Shown: one piece after another, positions 1 to 8,769 of the stretch
Layout of the letters: each line of letters starts with the position of its first letter
Numbering within the stretch: position 1 is the first letter of the stretch
Origin: Streptomyces albogriseolus
GTDB taxonomy: Bacteria; Actinomycetota; Actinomycetes; Streptomycetales; Streptomycetaceae
Length of the DNA stretch: 64,000 bases
Direction: 5' to 3'
NCBI GenBank assembly: GCA_014650475.1
Contig: BMVA01000015.1
Span: 124,001-188,000 of the forward strand
The notes under the pieces: model-generated
The model's input: the letters and a program-made list of their open reading frames with translations, nothing else
Told to the model about the DNA's origin: nothing
Database searches by the model: none
Program-made: the position numbers and the translations under genes

Positions 1-756
1 GCGGAGGCGTACGTCGCGCTGGACGCCTACTGGAAGCACGAGGGCGAGGAACGGCTGGAGCTCGTCGCCGAGGCCATCGACGCCGCCTGGGAGGCGATGG
101 GGGAAGTCCGTGACGCCGCCGAGAGCATCCAGCACGCGGAGCGGAAGAGGGAGCGGGAGGCGGAGAGGCTGGCCCGGGCGCAGGAGTACGCGAAGAAGAA
201 GCAGCTCACCAAGATCGGCAAGGAGACGGTCGGCGGCGTGCTGGGCGAATCCACCAAGGCCGCGGCCGGCGTCGTGACGGCGGTCGCGGCGGGAACGGCC
301 GGGCTGGCGAGCAACCCGGTCGGGTGGGGCCTCGCCGGGGCCGGCGCCGGCCTCGTTCTCGGCGTCACCCTGTACAAGGCGCTCCGCGCGGCCACGAAGC
401 GCTACGAGGAGAAGCGCCACCCCGAGCGCTGGGCGCCGGAGGGCGAGGCCCCGGAGAAGGCCGCCTCCCGCGGTGACTCGCTGAAGCACGCCCTGACGTT
501 CTGGAAGAAGGTGTCGAAGGGCGAACGCCAGGCCATGGCGCGCGAGATCTACGCTCTGGCGGCGGGCCCCGGCATCCCCGGCAGCGCAGACACGACGCCC
601 GAGATGAGGGAATCCGCGAGGGCCCTCCTCGTCGCTCTCAAAGCGGGCCCCGCCGACCACAAGCTGGATCCTGAAGCGTGGGCGCAGAGCCTCGACGACC
701 CGGCGAAGACCGCGGGCTGGATCAGTGAGATAGCGGAGCAGCTGGCCTCGGGGTGA
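1..756 (+). CDS. hypothetical membrane-associated protein, 5'-truncated by window edge
   Basis: The frame is open from base 1 to a TGA at 754-756, so the start lies outside the window; 251 residues are visible. The first third is a highly charged helix rich in Glu, Arg and Lys, probably a coiled coil. It is followed by an Ala/Gly-rich hydrophobic stretch (about visible residues 85-125, including GWGLAGAGAGLVLGV) that resembles a glycine-zipper membrane hairpin, then a soluble helical tail. I recognise no family. A strong hairpin follows the stop. The gene converges on the aldehyde dehydrogenase operon. Confidence 0.75.
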   Translation, partial: AEAYVALDAYWKHEGEERLELVAEAIDAAWEAMGEVRDAAESIQHAERKREREAERLARAQEYAKKKQLTKIGKETVGGVLGESTKAAAGVVTAVAAGTAGLASNPVGWGLAGAGAGLVLGVTLYKALRAATKRYEEKRHPERWAPEGEAPEKAASRGDSLKHALTFWKKVSKGERQAMAREIYALAAGPGIPGSADTTPEMRESARALLVALKAGPADHKLDPEAWAQSLDDPAKTAGWISEIAEQLASG

Positions 757-816
757 CGAGGAGGCTGGGGAGCGGGTGCACCGCGCGGGCGCCGCTTCTC
801 CGACCCGGGTGCTCGA

Positions 817-860
817 AGACGGCCGCGGCTCATCCGGACGCAGATGAGCCGCGGCCGTCT
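817..860. terminator. bidirectional terminator hairpin
   Basis: A perfect 17-bp stem (817-833 pairing with 844-860) with a 10-nt loop lies between the convergent hypothetical gene and the half-length aldehyde dehydrogenase gene. There is no long T run, as is usual for Streptomyces. Its position suits termination from both sides. Confidence 0.8.
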
Positions 861-898
861 CCGAGGGGGCTGGAGGACCGTCAGCGCGGGGTGGCCGG

Positions 899-1789
899 TC
901 AGTAGGCGGAGCCCGACGCGCCCAGGGAACCCGTCGGGTGCCAGACCGTCTTGGTCTCCAGGAAGGCCGTCATACGGTCCGTGCCGGGCGCCGCCGCCCA
1001 GTCGTCCACAGGCTGTGGACGGAGAACGCGCTTCAGGTTGTCCGCAGCCGCGATCTCCAGCTCCTTCGCCAGCGCCTCGTCGGCGCCCGCCAGGTCGATC
1101 GCGTTGACGTCCTGGTGCGCGGCGAGCGGGGCGGCGATCTCCGCCGTGCGGCCGGAGAGGATGTTGACCACGCCGCCGGGGAGGTCGGAGGTGGCCAGGA
1201 CCTCGCCGAGGGACAGGGCGGGCAGCGGCGCCTTCTCGGACGCGATCACGACCGCCGTGTTGCCGGTCGCGATCACCGGGGCCACGACCGAGACCAGGCC
1301 CAGGAACGACGACTCCTGCGGAGCCAGCACGGCGACCACGCCGGTCGGCTCCGGCGAGGACAGGTTGAAGAACGGGCCCGCGACCGGGTTGCCGCCGCCC
1401 ACCACCTGGGCGATCTTGTCGGTCCACCCGGCGTACCAGACCCAGCGGTCGATCGCCGCGTCCACCTGTTCGGCGGCCTTCGACTTCGACAGGCCCTCGG
1501 CGGCCGCCACCTCGCGGACGTACTGGTCCCTGCGGCCCTCCAGCATCTCCGCGACGCGGTAGAGGATCTGGCCCCGGTTGTACGCCGTCGCGCCCGACCA
1601 GCCGCCGAACGCCTTCCGCGCGGCGACCACCGCGTCACGGGCGTCCTTGCGGGAGGAGAGGGGGGCGTTGGCCAGCCAGCTCTGCTTCGAGTCCGTCACC
1701 TCGTACACCCGGCCGCTCTCGGAACGCGGGAACTTCCCGCCGACGTACAGCTTGTAGGTCTTCAGTACGGAAAGTCGTGCGTCAGACAT
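899..1789 (-). CDS. half-length aldehyde dehydrogenase family protein
   Basis: At 296 residues this matches only the N-terminal, NAD-binding half of the aldehyde dehydrogenase fold (YKLYVGGKFPRSES near the N-terminus, TGVVAVLAPQ and APVIATGNTAVV further in). The chain ends before the region that would hold the catalytic Cys and the conserved EIFGPV segment, so it is unlikely to be an active dehydrogenase alone. Its ATG overlaps the end of the upstream full-length aldehyde dehydrogenase by 8 nt, with GGAGG 9 nt before it, so the two should be translationally coupled. A structural or regulatory partner of the full-length enzyme is an inference. The stop is clean and I see no frameshift that would restore a C-terminal half. 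Confidence 0.85.
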   Translation of the reverse strand: MSDARLSVLKTYKLYVGGKFPRSESGRVYEVTDSKQSWLANAPLSSRKDARDAVVAARKAFGGWSGATAYNRGQILYRVAEMLEGRRDQYVREVAAAEGLSKSKAAEQVDAAIDRWVWYAGWTDKIAQVVGGGNPVAGPFFNLSSPEPTGVVAVLAPQESSFLGLVSVVAPVIATGNTAVVIASEKAPLPALSLGEVLATSDLPGGVVNILSGRTAEIAAPLAAHQDVNAIDLAGADEALAKELEIAAADNLKRVLRPQPVDDWAAAPGTDRMTAFLETKTVWHPTGSLGASGSAY

Positions 1790-3218
1790 CGAGGTACGCC
1801 TCCAGGCCGTGGCGGCCGCCCTCGCGGCCGAAGCCCGACTCCTTGTAACCGCCGAACGGCGAGGTCGGGTCGAACTTGTTGAACGTGTTGGACCAGATCA
1901 CACCCGCGCGGAGCTTGTTCGCCACCGCCAGGATCCGCGAGCCCTTCTCGGTCCAGATGCCCGCCGAGAGGCCGTACGGGGTGTTGTTGGCCTTGGCGAC
2001 CGCCTCGTCCGGCGTGCGGAACGTGAGGACGGACAGGACCGGGCCGAAGATCTCGTCGCGGGCGATGGTGTGCGCCTGGGTGACGTTCGTGAACAGCGTC
2101 GGGGCGAACCAGAAGCCGTTCTCCGGGAGTTCGCAGGCCGGGGACCAGCGCTCGGCGCCCTCCGCCTCACCCTGCTCGGCCAGCGAGGTGATCCGCGCCA
2201 GCTGCTCCGCGGAGTTGATCGCGCCGATGTCGGTGTTCTTGTCCAGCGGGTCGCCGAGGCGGAGCGTGGACAGCCGGCGCTTCAGGGAGTCGAGGAGCTC
2301 GTCGTGGATCGACTCCTGGACCAGCAGACGGGAGCCCGCGCAGCAGACCTGGCCCTGGTTGAAGAAGATGCCGTTGACGATGCCCTCGACGGCCTGGTCG
2401 ATCGGCGCGTCGTCGAAGACGATGTTGGCGCCCTTGCCGCCCAGTTCCAGCGTCAGCTTCTTGCGGGTGCCCGCGACCGTCCGCGCGATCTCCTTGCCGA
2501 CGGCGGTCGAACCCGTGAAGGCGACCTTGTTCACGTCCGGGTGGGCGACCAGCGCGGCTCCGGCGCGGCCGTCACCGGTGACGATGTTGACGACGCCCTT
2601 CGGCAGACCCGCCTGACGGCAGATGTCCGCGAAGAAGAGCGCGGAGAGCGGGGTCGTCTCGGCGGGCTTGAGCACCACCGTGTTGCCCGTCGCGAGCGCC
2701 GGGGCGATCTTCCACGCCAGCATGAGCAGGGGGAAGTTCCACGGGATGACCTGGCCGGCCACGCCGAGGGGGCGCGGGTTCGCGCCGTAACCGGCGTGCT
2801 CCAGCTTGTCGGCCCAGCCCGCGTAGTAGAAGAAGTGCGCGGCGACCAGCGGGAGGTCCGCGTCGCGGGTCTCCCGGATCGGCTTGCCGTTGTCCAGCGT
2901 CTCCAGGACGGCCAGCTCGCGGCTGCGCTCCTGGATGATGCGGGCGATGCGGAAGAGGTACTTCGCGCGCTCGGAGCCGGGGAGCGCGGACCACTTCTCG
3001 AAGGCCTTGCGGGCCGCCCGGACCGCGCGGTCGACGTCCTCCTCGGACGCCTCGGCGACCTCGGAGAGGACCTCCTCCGTGGAGGGGGAGACGGTCTTGA
3101 AGACCTTGCCGCCGGCCGCCTCGGTGAACTCGCCGTCGATGAAGAGGCCGTAGGACGGGGCGATGTCGACGACCGAGCGGGACTCGGGCGCCGGGGCGTA
3201 GTCGAAAACAGGTGCCAT
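1782..3218 (-). CDS. NAD(P)-dependent aldehyde dehydrogenase
   Basis: Full-length (478 residues) cytosolic aldehyde dehydrogenase. Visible motifs are the PWNFPLLM cofactor segment (about residue 159), [11 protein letters not shown] (about 234), the general base Glu258 in LELGGK, the nucleophile Cys292 in NQGQVCC, and EIFGPVLSV near the C-terminus. The start is the ATG 5 nt after the deoC stop, so deoC and this gene form an operon with the half-length homologue. DeoC yields acetaldehyde, so oxidation of acetaldehyde to acetate is the natural contextual guess; the substrate cannot be read from the sequence. Confidence 0.93.
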   Translation of the reverse strand: MAPVFDYAPAPESRSVVDIAPSYGLFIDGEFTEAAGGKVFKTVSPSTEEVLSEVAEASEEDVDRAVRAARKAFEKWSALPGSERAKYLFRIARIIQERSRELAVLETLDNGKPIRETRDADLPLVAAHFFYYAGWADKLEHAGYGANPRPLGVAGQVIPWNFPLLMLAWKIAPALATGNTVVLKPAETTPLSALFFADICRQAGLPKGVVNIVTGDGRAGAALVAHPDVNKVAFTGSTAVGKEIARTVAGTRKKLTLELGGKGANIVFDDAPIDQAVEGIVNGIFFNQGQVCCAGSRLLVQESIHDELLDSLKRRLSTLRLGDPLDKNTDIGAINSAEQLARITSLAEQGEAEGAERWSPACELPENGFWFAPTLFTNVTQAHTIARDEIFGPVLSVLTFRTPDEAVAKANNTPYGLSAGIWTEKGSRILAVANKLRAGVIWSNTFNKFDPTSPFGGYKESGFGREGGRHGLEAYLDV

Positions 3219-3223
3219 GGTGA

Positions 3224-4177
3224 TCAGTCCACCGTCACGTAGTCGGGGCCGGAGTAGCGGCCGGTGGCCAGCTTCTGACGCTGCAGCAGCAGGTCGTTCA
3301 GCAGCGAGGAGGCGCCGAAGCGGAACCAGTGGTTGTCCAGCCAGTCCTCGCCCGCGGTCTCGTTGACCAGGACCAGGAACTTGATCGCGTCCTTGCTGGT
3401 GCGGATGCCGCCGGCCGGCTTCACACCGACCTGGATCCCGGTCTGCGCGCGGAAGTCGCGCACCGCCTCCAGCATCAGGAGGGTGTTCGCCGGGGTCGCG
3501 TTCACCGCGACCTTGCCGGTCGAGGTCTTGATGAAGTCCGCCCCGGCCAGCATGCCGAGCCAGCTCGCCCGGCGGATGTTGTCGTACGTCGACAGCTCGC
3601 CCGTCTCGAAGATGACCTTCAGGCGGGCGTCCGTCCCGCAGGCCTCCTTCACGGCGGTGATCTCGTCGTACACCTTGCTGTAGTTCCCCGCGAGGAAGGC
3701 GCCGCGGTCGATGACCATGTCGATCTCGTCCGCGCCGGCGGCGACGGCCTCACGGACGTCCGCCAGCTTGACGGCGATCGGGGCGCGGCCGGCCGGGAAC
3801 GCGGTGGCGACGGAGGCGACCTTGACGGTCGAGCCGGCGACGGCCTCCTTCGCCGTGGCCACCATGTCGGGGTAGACGCAGACCGCGGCCGTGGAGGGCG
3901 TCGAGCGGTCGGTCGGGTCGGGGCGGACCGCCTTCGCGCCGAGCGCCCGGACCTTGCCCGGGGTGTCCGCGCCTTCCAGCGTCGTCAGGTCGACCATCGA
4001 GATGGCGAGGTCGATGGCGTACGCCTTCGCGGTCGTCTTGATCGAGCGGGTGCCGAGGGAGGCGGCACGCGCCTCCAGGCCGACCGCGTCGACGCCGGGC
4101 AGCCCGTGGAGGAAACGGCGCAGTGTGCTGTCGGACGCGGTGACGTCGCTCAGAGCGTGGGGTGCAGTGGTGGGCAT
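3224..4177 (-). CDS. deoC: deoxyribose-phosphate aldolase
   Basis: Class I aldolase that cleaves 2-deoxyribose 5-phosphate to glyceraldehyde 3-phosphate and acetaldehyde, the last step of deoxynucleoside salvage. The Schiff-base lysine lies in ADFIKTSTGK, and EIDMVIDRGAFLAG and VGVKPAGGIRT are typical of the family; 317 residues is normal. I chose the ATG at 4177; an in-frame GTG at 4183 is an alternative, and neither has a strong ribosome-binding site. The gene leads an operon with two aldehyde dehydrogenase genes. A perfect 12-bp palindrome (4197-4208) just upstream is shared with the purine nucleoside phosphorylase gene, suggesting common control. Confidence 0.95.
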   Translation of the reverse strand: MPTTAPHALSDVTASDSTLRRFLHGLPGVDAVGLEARAASLGTRSIKTTAKAYAIDLAISMVDLTTLEGADTPGKVRALGAKAVRPDPTDRSTPSTAAVCVYPDMVATAKEAVAGSTVKVASVATAFPAGRAPIAVKLADVREAVAAGADEIDMVIDRGAFLAGNYSKVYDEITAVKEACGTDARLKVIFETGELSTYDNIRRASWLGMLAGADFIKTSTGKVAVNATPANTLLMLEAVRDFRAQTGIQVGVKPAGGIRTSKDAIKFLVLVNETAGEDWLDNHWFRFGASSLLNDLLLQRQKLATGRYSGPDYVTVD

Positions 4178-4196
4178 GGTCACCAGACGAGCATAT

Positions 4197-4208
4197 CTAC
4201 GCGCGTAG
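4197..4208. promoter_or_regulatory. candidate operator of deoC (12-bp palindrome)
   Basis: CTACGCGCGTAG is a perfect palindrome 20 nt upstream of the deoC ATG. The identical 12-mer occurs at 8189-8200 in front of the purine nucleoside phosphorylase gene, in an equivalent start-proximal position. Two copies in front of two genes of one pathway argue for a shared repressor site. The regulator is not identifiable from the sequence. Confidence 0.6.
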
Positions 4209-4335
4209 CGGCTGTACAGCCCCGGATCGGATCCGGGGCTGTTCCGTTCTGGGGGACGGAGGTGCGGGGGGTGCGGGGAGGGAGCAGGCCGAGCGGCCTT
4301 CGGGTCGCGGGCGGGGGTCGTGCAGAATCGGGGGC

Positions 4336-5076
4336 ATGACGACCCCCGATCCGTCGCGCGAGCCGGAGCCCACGAAGCCCGCCGGTACCGCGACGACCCC
4401 GTACAAGGACCGCGTCTACCGCTCGCCCGCAGGCGTCGTCGGTGGCGTGCTGGTGCTCGCCCTCGTCGCCTGGCTCGGCATCGACGCGGTCGTCGTCGGC
4501 GAGGGCCGCACCCCGTGGCTCGCCCTCGCCACCATGCTCTTCCTCGCGCCGCTGGTGTTCGCCTACACCCTGCGGCCCGCCCTCTTCGTCAACGACGACC
4601 GGCTGCGCGTCCGCAACCCGCTGCGGCTGATCGTGCTGCCGTGGGGACAGGTCGCCTCGCTGCGGTCCGGGTTCTCCAACGAGGTCGTCGACGACTCCGG
4701 CACGAAGTACCAGCTGTGGGCGCTGCCCGTCTCCGTACGGGCGCGCAGCAAGGCGGCGCGGCAGGAGGCGCGGGCCGCCCGCGCGGCCGACGGCGCCGGG
4801 CAGAGCGGGGCGGGGAAGGGCCGGGGGCGTGGGGGCGCCGGGGTTCCCGGGGGCGTGGTGGGCGCCGCCGATCTGGGGGCGGGTGCCGCCCTGGCCGCGG
4901 GCGGGCCTCACCGGGCCGAGACGGACCGGGCCATGGACGAGCTGCGTGAGCTGCACGAGCGGCGGCAGGGGGAGCCGGGCGCGCAGGGGGAGGTCACCGT
5001 GCGGTGGGCCTACGAGATCATCGCGCCCGCTGTGGCGGGGGCCGTGCTGCTGGCTGTGTTGTGGGGGCTGGGCTGA
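4336..5076 (+). CDS. PH-domain-like membrane protein
   Basis: The protein has 246 residues starting at the ATG at 4336; the longer upstream frame has low coding character. Two adjacent hydrophobic helices (about residues 37-56 and 62-80) are followed by a short beta-rich section (NDDRLRVRNPLRLIVLPWGQV) typical of bacterial PH-like domains (bPH_6 type). Then comes a long Gly/Ala-rich low-complexity linker and a final transmembrane helix at the C-terminus (IIAPAVAGAVLLAVLWGL). The function is unknown. It stands alone, divergent from deoC and convergent with the mutase gene. Confidence 0.85.
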   Translation: MTTPDPSREPEPTKPAGTATTPYKDRVYRSPAGVVGGVLVLALVAWLGIDAVVVGEGRTPWLALATMLFLAPLVFAYTLRPALFVNDDRLRVRNPLRLIVLPWGQVASLRSGFSNEVVDDSGTKYQLWALPVSVRARSKAARQEARAARAADGAGQSGAGKGRGRGGAGVPGGVVGAADLGAGAALAAGGPHRAETDRAMDELRELHERRQGEPGAQGEVTVRWAYEIIAPAVAGAVLLAVLWGLG

Positions 5077-5109
5077 GGGCTGGGCCGAGGGCTCGGTCGG
5101 GTGAGCTGT

Positions 5110-5138
5110 GACGGGGGCGGCCCTGGGCCGCCCCCGTC
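5110..5138. terminator. bidirectional terminator hairpin
   Basis: A 13-bp perfect stem (5110-5122 with 5126-5138) with a tight loop, followed by TT on the plus strand. It sits between the convergent PH-like gene and the phosphomannomutase gene. Confidence 0.75.
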
Positions 5139-5141
5139 TTC

Positions 5142-6791
5142 TCAGATGCCCGCGGCCTCGGACAGGTCCTGCTTGATGGTGGTCAGGAGGGTCGTCGCCT
5201 TGGCGCGGGCCTCGGGGAGGTCTGCCGTGCCGGCGACCGGGACCACCACCTCCAGATAGCACTTCAGCTTCGGTTCCGTGCCGCTGGGGCGGACCACGAC
5301 GCGCGCGCCGTCCAGCGTGTAGCGGAGGCCGTCCGTGGGCGGGAGCTTGTCCGTCCCCTCGGTGAGGTCCTCGGCCTTCGTGATGCGCAGGCCCGCCAGC
5401 TCCGTGGGCGGCTGCTCGCGCAGGCGGCGCATCGCGGCGGCGATCAGCCCGAGGTCCTTCACGCGGACGCTGAGCTGGTCCGTGGCGTGCAGGCCGTGCT
5501 CCACGGCGAGGTCGTCGAGCAGGTCGAGGAGCGTGCGGTGCTCCGCCTTGAGCTCGGACGCCAGTTCCGTGAGGAGGAGGGCGGCCGTGATGCCGTCCTT
5601 GTCGCGGACGCCGTCCGGGTCCACGCAGTAGCCGAGGGCCTCCTCGTAGCCGTAGCGCAGGCCGTCGACGCGGGCGATCCACTTGAAGCCGGTCAGGGTC
5701 TCCTCGTAGGGGAGGCCCGCCTTCCCCGCGATACGGCCGAGGAGGGACGACGAGACGATCGACTCCGCGAAGGTGCCGGTGACGCCACGGCGGACCAGGT
5801 GGGCGGCGAGGAGTGCGCCGACCTCGTCGCCGCGGAGCATGCGCCAGTCGCCGCCGTCCTTCACGGCGGCGGCGCAGCGGTCGGCGTCCGGGTCGTTGGC
5901 GATGACCAGGTCGGGGTCCGTCTCGCGGGCCTTCGCGAAGGCGAGGTCCATCGCGCCGGGTTCCTCCGGGTTGGGGAACGCGACGGTCGGGAAGTCCGGG
6001 TCGGGGTCGGCCTGCTCGGTGACGAGGTCGGGGGCGGGGAAGCCCGCGCGGGCGAAGGCGGCGAGGAGGACGTCCTTGCCCACGCCGTGCATGGCGGTGT
6101 AGACGGTGCGGGCGGTGCGGGGGGAGTTCTCGGAGAGGACGGCGTCCGTACGGGTGAGGTAGGCCTCGAGGACGGTGTCGTCGAGGGTCTCCCAGCCGGT
6201 GGTGGGGCGGGGGACGGTGGTCAGGGACGCCACGGCGTCGATCTCCGCGGCGATCTCCGCGTCCGCCGGGGGGACGATCTGGGAGCCGTCGCCCAGGTAC
6301 ACCTTGTAGCCGTTGTCGCGGGGCGGGTTGTGGCTGGCGGTCACCTCCACGCCGGCGACCGCGCCGAGGTGCCGTATGGCGAAGGCGAGGACGGGGGTGG
6401 GGAGGGGGCGGGGGAGGACGGCGGCGCGGAGGCCGGCGCCGGTCATGACGGCGGCGGTGTCCTCGGCGAAGGTCTGCGACTTGTGGCGGGCGTCGTAGCC
6501 GATGACGACGAGGCCGGCCGTGTCGTCCCCGTGGGGGGTGCCCTGCTTCTTGAGGTACGCGGCGAGGCCGGCGGCGGCGCGGATGACCACGGAGCGGTTC
6601 ATGCGGAGGGGGCCGGCGCCGAGTTCGCCGCGGAGGCCGGCGGTGCCGAACTGGAGGGTGCCGGCGAAGCGGGCGGCGAGTTCGGCGTGGTTGCCGTCGT
6701 CGATGAGGCGGGCGAGTTCCTCGCGGGTGTCCGGGTCGGGGTCCTCGGCGAGCCATGCCTGGGCCTGTGCGATGAGCGCGTCGTCTTCCAC
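5142..6791 (-). CDS. phosphomannomutase / phosphoglucomutase family enzyme
   Basis: Alpha-D-phosphohexomutase superfamily, 549 residues. The phosphoserine loop is TASHNPP (Ser153), the metal loop is NDPDADR (about 299-305), and GTAGLRGELG near residue 49 and RPSGTEPKLK at the C-terminus are conserved active-site segments. I chose the GTG at 6791 because AGAGAGG precedes it by about 10 nt and the frame upstream has no coding character. It interconverts sugar 1- and 6-phosphates, or 1- and 5-phosphates of pentoses. Lying downstream of the purine nucleoside phosphorylase gene on the same strand, it may act on (deoxy)ribose 1-phosphate; that specificity is inferred. A 547-nt gap separates the two genes, so it probably has its own promoter. 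Confidence 0.93.
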   Translation of the reverse strand: MEDDALIAQAQAWLAEDPDPDTREELARLIDDGNHAELAARFAGTLQFGTAGLRGELGAGPLRMNRSVVIRAAAGLAAYLKKQGTPHGDDTAGLVVIGYDARHKSQTFAEDTAAVMTGAGLRAAVLPRPLPTPVLAFAIRHLGAVAGVEVTASHNPPRDNGYKVYLGDGSQIVPPADAEIAAEIDAVASLTTVPRPTTGWETLDDTVLEAYLTRTDAVLSENSPRTARTVYTAMHGVGKDVLLAAFARAGFPAPDLVTEQADPDPDFPTVAFPNPEEPGAMDLAFAKARETDPDLVIANDPDADRCAAAVKDGGDWRMLRGDEVGALLAAHLVRRGVTGTFAESIVSSSLLGRIAGKAGLPYEETLTGFKWIARVDGLRYGYEEALGYCVDPDGVRDKDGITAALLLTELASELKAEHRTLLDLLDDLAVEHGLHATDQLSVRVKDLGLIAAAMRRLREQPPTELAGLRITKAEDLTEGTDKLPPTDGLRYTLDGARVVVRPSGTEPKLKCYLEVVVPVAGTADLPEARAKATTLLTTIKQDLSEAAGI

Positions 6792-7338
6792 GGTCGGTCG
6801 GCCTCTCTCGGTCGTCGTGTTGTCAGGTTCGCATGCTGGCGGGGAGGGTTCTGCCCGGTGGGGGGTGAGGTCGTGTGCCTGCGGCGCATCGTCCTGTCCG
6901 GTGGGGGTTGGGGTAGCGCCTGGGGTGGGGTGGTGGTGCGGGGCCGCGGTGGGGGTGGTCGTCCTCGGTCTGGCGCGAGAGTGCGTGCTGGAGAGGTCAA
7001 GGGCGTTGACGCGCCAGCCGCTGCGGGCGCCCACCCCCACCCCGTCCCCTCCTCGCCGTGGGCGGCTACGCCGACACCGGTGGCGTGCCCGCACCCCATC
7101 CGTGCCGGCGCGGCGGCCCCCCGCCAACCACGGACGCGCGGCGGACGGCGGACGCAAGCTGCCGCCAACCGCGGGCATTCGTGCCGCTGGGGCGGCACGG
7201 GTGGGCGCGGCGGCACCCCGTGAGCGCCGGGCTGCGCGAACTCCCCCCGGCCCCCACCCACGCCGGGTGTCACTGAAGTCCACCCCCGCCGAAGGCACCC
7301 GCGCCCCCAGGTGCACAGCCCCGCTGTGGAGGAGGGGG
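6792..7338. other. 547-nt intergenic spacer, no gene seen
   Basis: No frame here shows Streptomyces-like codon use. The sequence is strongly strand-biased (long C/A-rich runs such as CCCACCCCCACCCC on the plus strand) with several imperfect inverted repeats around 7120-7250. It should contain the mutase promoter. The composition resembles dispersed intergenic filler known in some Streptomyces, but I cannot verify that without a search. Confidence 0.5.
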
Positions 7339-8163
7339 TTACAAACGCCCCAGCACCTGGGTCAGCAGGGACCCCATCCGCACCGCGGAGTCGCGGCCCG
7401 CCTGGAGGACCTCCTCGTGGTTCAACGGCTCGCCGGTCATACCGGCGGCAAGGTTGGTCACCAGGGAGATGCCGAGCACCTCCGCACCGGCCTCCCGCGC
7501 GGCGATCGCCTCGAGGACCGTCGACATGCCGACGAGATCCGCGCCGATGACGCGGGCCATACGGATCTCCGCAGGCGTCTCGTAGTGCGGGCCGGGGAAC
7601 TGGGCGTAGACGCCCTCCTCGAGGGACGGGTCGATCTCCTTGCACAGCGCGCGCAGCCGCGGGGAGTACAGGTCCGTCAGGTCCACGAAGTTCGCGCCGA
7701 CGATCGGCGAGGTCGCCGTCAGGTTGATGTGGTCGCTGATCAGGACCGGCTGCCCGGGGCGCATGCCCTCGCGCAGGCCGCCGCAGCCGTTGGTCAGCAC
7801 GATCGTCTTCGCGCCCGCCGCGACCGCCGTGCGGACGCCGTGGGCGACGGCGGCGACCCCGCGGCCCTCGTAGTAGTGGGTGCGGCCCAGGAAGACCAGC
7901 GCCCGCTTCGCGCCCACGCGGTAGGAGCGGATCTTGCCTCCGTGGCCCTCGACCGCCGGCGGCGGGAAGCCGGGCAGCTCGGTGACCGGGTGCTCGGCCT
8001 CGGGAGTGCCGAGCGCGTCCGCGGCCGGGGCCCACCCGGAGCCCATCACGAGGGCGACGTCGTGGGTCTCGGCGCCTGTGAGTTCGCGCAGACGGGCTGC
8101 GGCGGCGTCGGCTGCGGCGTACGGGTCGCCCTGGATGTCGTCCGGAAGAAGAGAAGCGTTCAC
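7339..8163 (-). CDS. purine nucleoside phosphorylase (trimeric type)
   Basis: Class II purine nucleoside phosphorylase of 274 residues, phosphorolysing inosine, guanosine and their deoxy forms to the base and (deoxy)ribose 1-phosphate. Family marks are [14 protein letters not shown] at the phosphate site, [16 protein letters not shown], and [13 protein letters not shown] followed by VGMSTV. The start is the GTG at 8163. The gene shares the CTACGCGCGTAG palindrome with deoC, consistent with a nucleoside-catabolism regulon, and lies downstream of a gamma-glutamylcyclotransferase-like gene with an 81-nt gap. Confidence 0.94.
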   Translation of the reverse strand: MNASLLPDDIQGDPYAAADAAAARLRELTGAETHDVALVMGSGWAPAADALGTPEAEHPVTELPGFPPPAVEGHGGKIRSYRVGAKRALVFLGRTHYYEGRGVAAVAHGVRTAVAAGAKTIVLTNGCGGLREGMRPGQPVLISDHINLTATSPIVGANFVDLTDLYSPRLRALCKEIDPSLEEGVYAQFPGPHYETPAEIRMARVIGADLVGMSTVLEAIAAREAGAEVLGISLVTNLAAGMTGEPLNHEEVLQAGRDSAVRMGSLLTQVLGRL

Positions 8164-8188
8164 GTCGACGAGGGTAGCCGCAATTCGC

Positions 8189-8200
8189 CTACGCGCGTAG
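8189..8200. promoter_or_regulatory. candidate operator of the purine nucleoside phosphorylase gene
   Basis: A second exact copy of the palindrome CTACGCGCGTAG, 25 nt upstream of the GTG start. With flanks it shares ATCTACGCGCGTAG with the deoC site. It falls in the short gap before the gene, where a repressor would block transcription. Confidence 0.6.
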
Positions 8201-8244
8201 ATGTGGAAGGTGACGGGATGGCGATCGTTGTCTTGTCGTTTCCG

Positions 8245-8682
8245 TCAGCAGGGGCGCTTGCGGAGCTCCATCACGTAGTCGTGGGGCGCCCCCGCGGACT
8301 CCGCCGCGTCGGCGATCTCGCCCAGGTAGCGCGCCGAGGGCAGGCCGCCCTCGTAGGAGTTCAGGACGTACGTCCAGGCGTGTTCCTCGCCGTCCAGGGT
8401 GTGCACGCGGACCCGGGTCCGGCGGTAGATGTCCAGGCCGGTGCCCTCCCAGCGGTCCAGGGACTCCTCGTCCATGGGCGCGATGTCGTAGAGGGAGACG
8501 AAGACCTGGGAGATCGGGTCCTCGACGAGGGTGGCGAGTGCGCCTTCCCAGCCCATGTGCTCGCCGCCGAACGTCAGCCGCCAGCCGTTCAGCCAGCCGG
8601 TGGCCCGCAGCGGCGAGTGCGGGGCGCGGCGTGACATCAGCCGGGCGTCGAGGTTGCCGGCGTAGGCGGCGTAGAGCGACAT
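8245..8682 (-). CDS. gamma-glutamylcyclotransferase-like protein
   Basis: A 145-residue protein with the AIG2/GGCT fold signature: YAAYAGNLDARLM at the N-terminus (the YGSN-type substrate loop, here YAGN), SLYDIAPMDEESLDRWEG in the middle and a tail with YVLNSYEGGLPS. Family members cyclise gamma-glutamyl amines or dipeptides to 5-oxoproline. The start is the ATG at 8682, immediately divergent from the LpdA-type gene. It is upstream of, and may be co-transcribed with, the purine nucleoside phosphorylase gene, although the palindrome in the gap suggests a separate promoter there. Confidence 0.85.
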   Translation of the reverse strand: MSLYAAYAGNLDARLMSRRAPHSPLRATGWLNGWRLTFGGEHMGWEGALATLVEDPISQVFVSLYDIAPMDEESLDRWEGTGLDIYRRTRVRVHTLDGEEHAWTYVLNSYEGGLPSARYLGEIADAAESAGAPHDYVMELRKRPC

Positions 8683-8769
8683 GGGGGAAGGGTACGGCAG
8701 GGGGTGCCGCGACGGTCGTGGCTCAGGGGATGCACCCCCGGGCGGTCGCACGGTGAAGTGTGCGGGACA

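Noticed and set aside
8704-8769. N-terminal extension of the LpdA-type protein from 8704
   Set aside because: The extra residues do not resemble the family, and the FAD motif would start abnormally deep; the ATG at 8770 gives the expected N-terminus.
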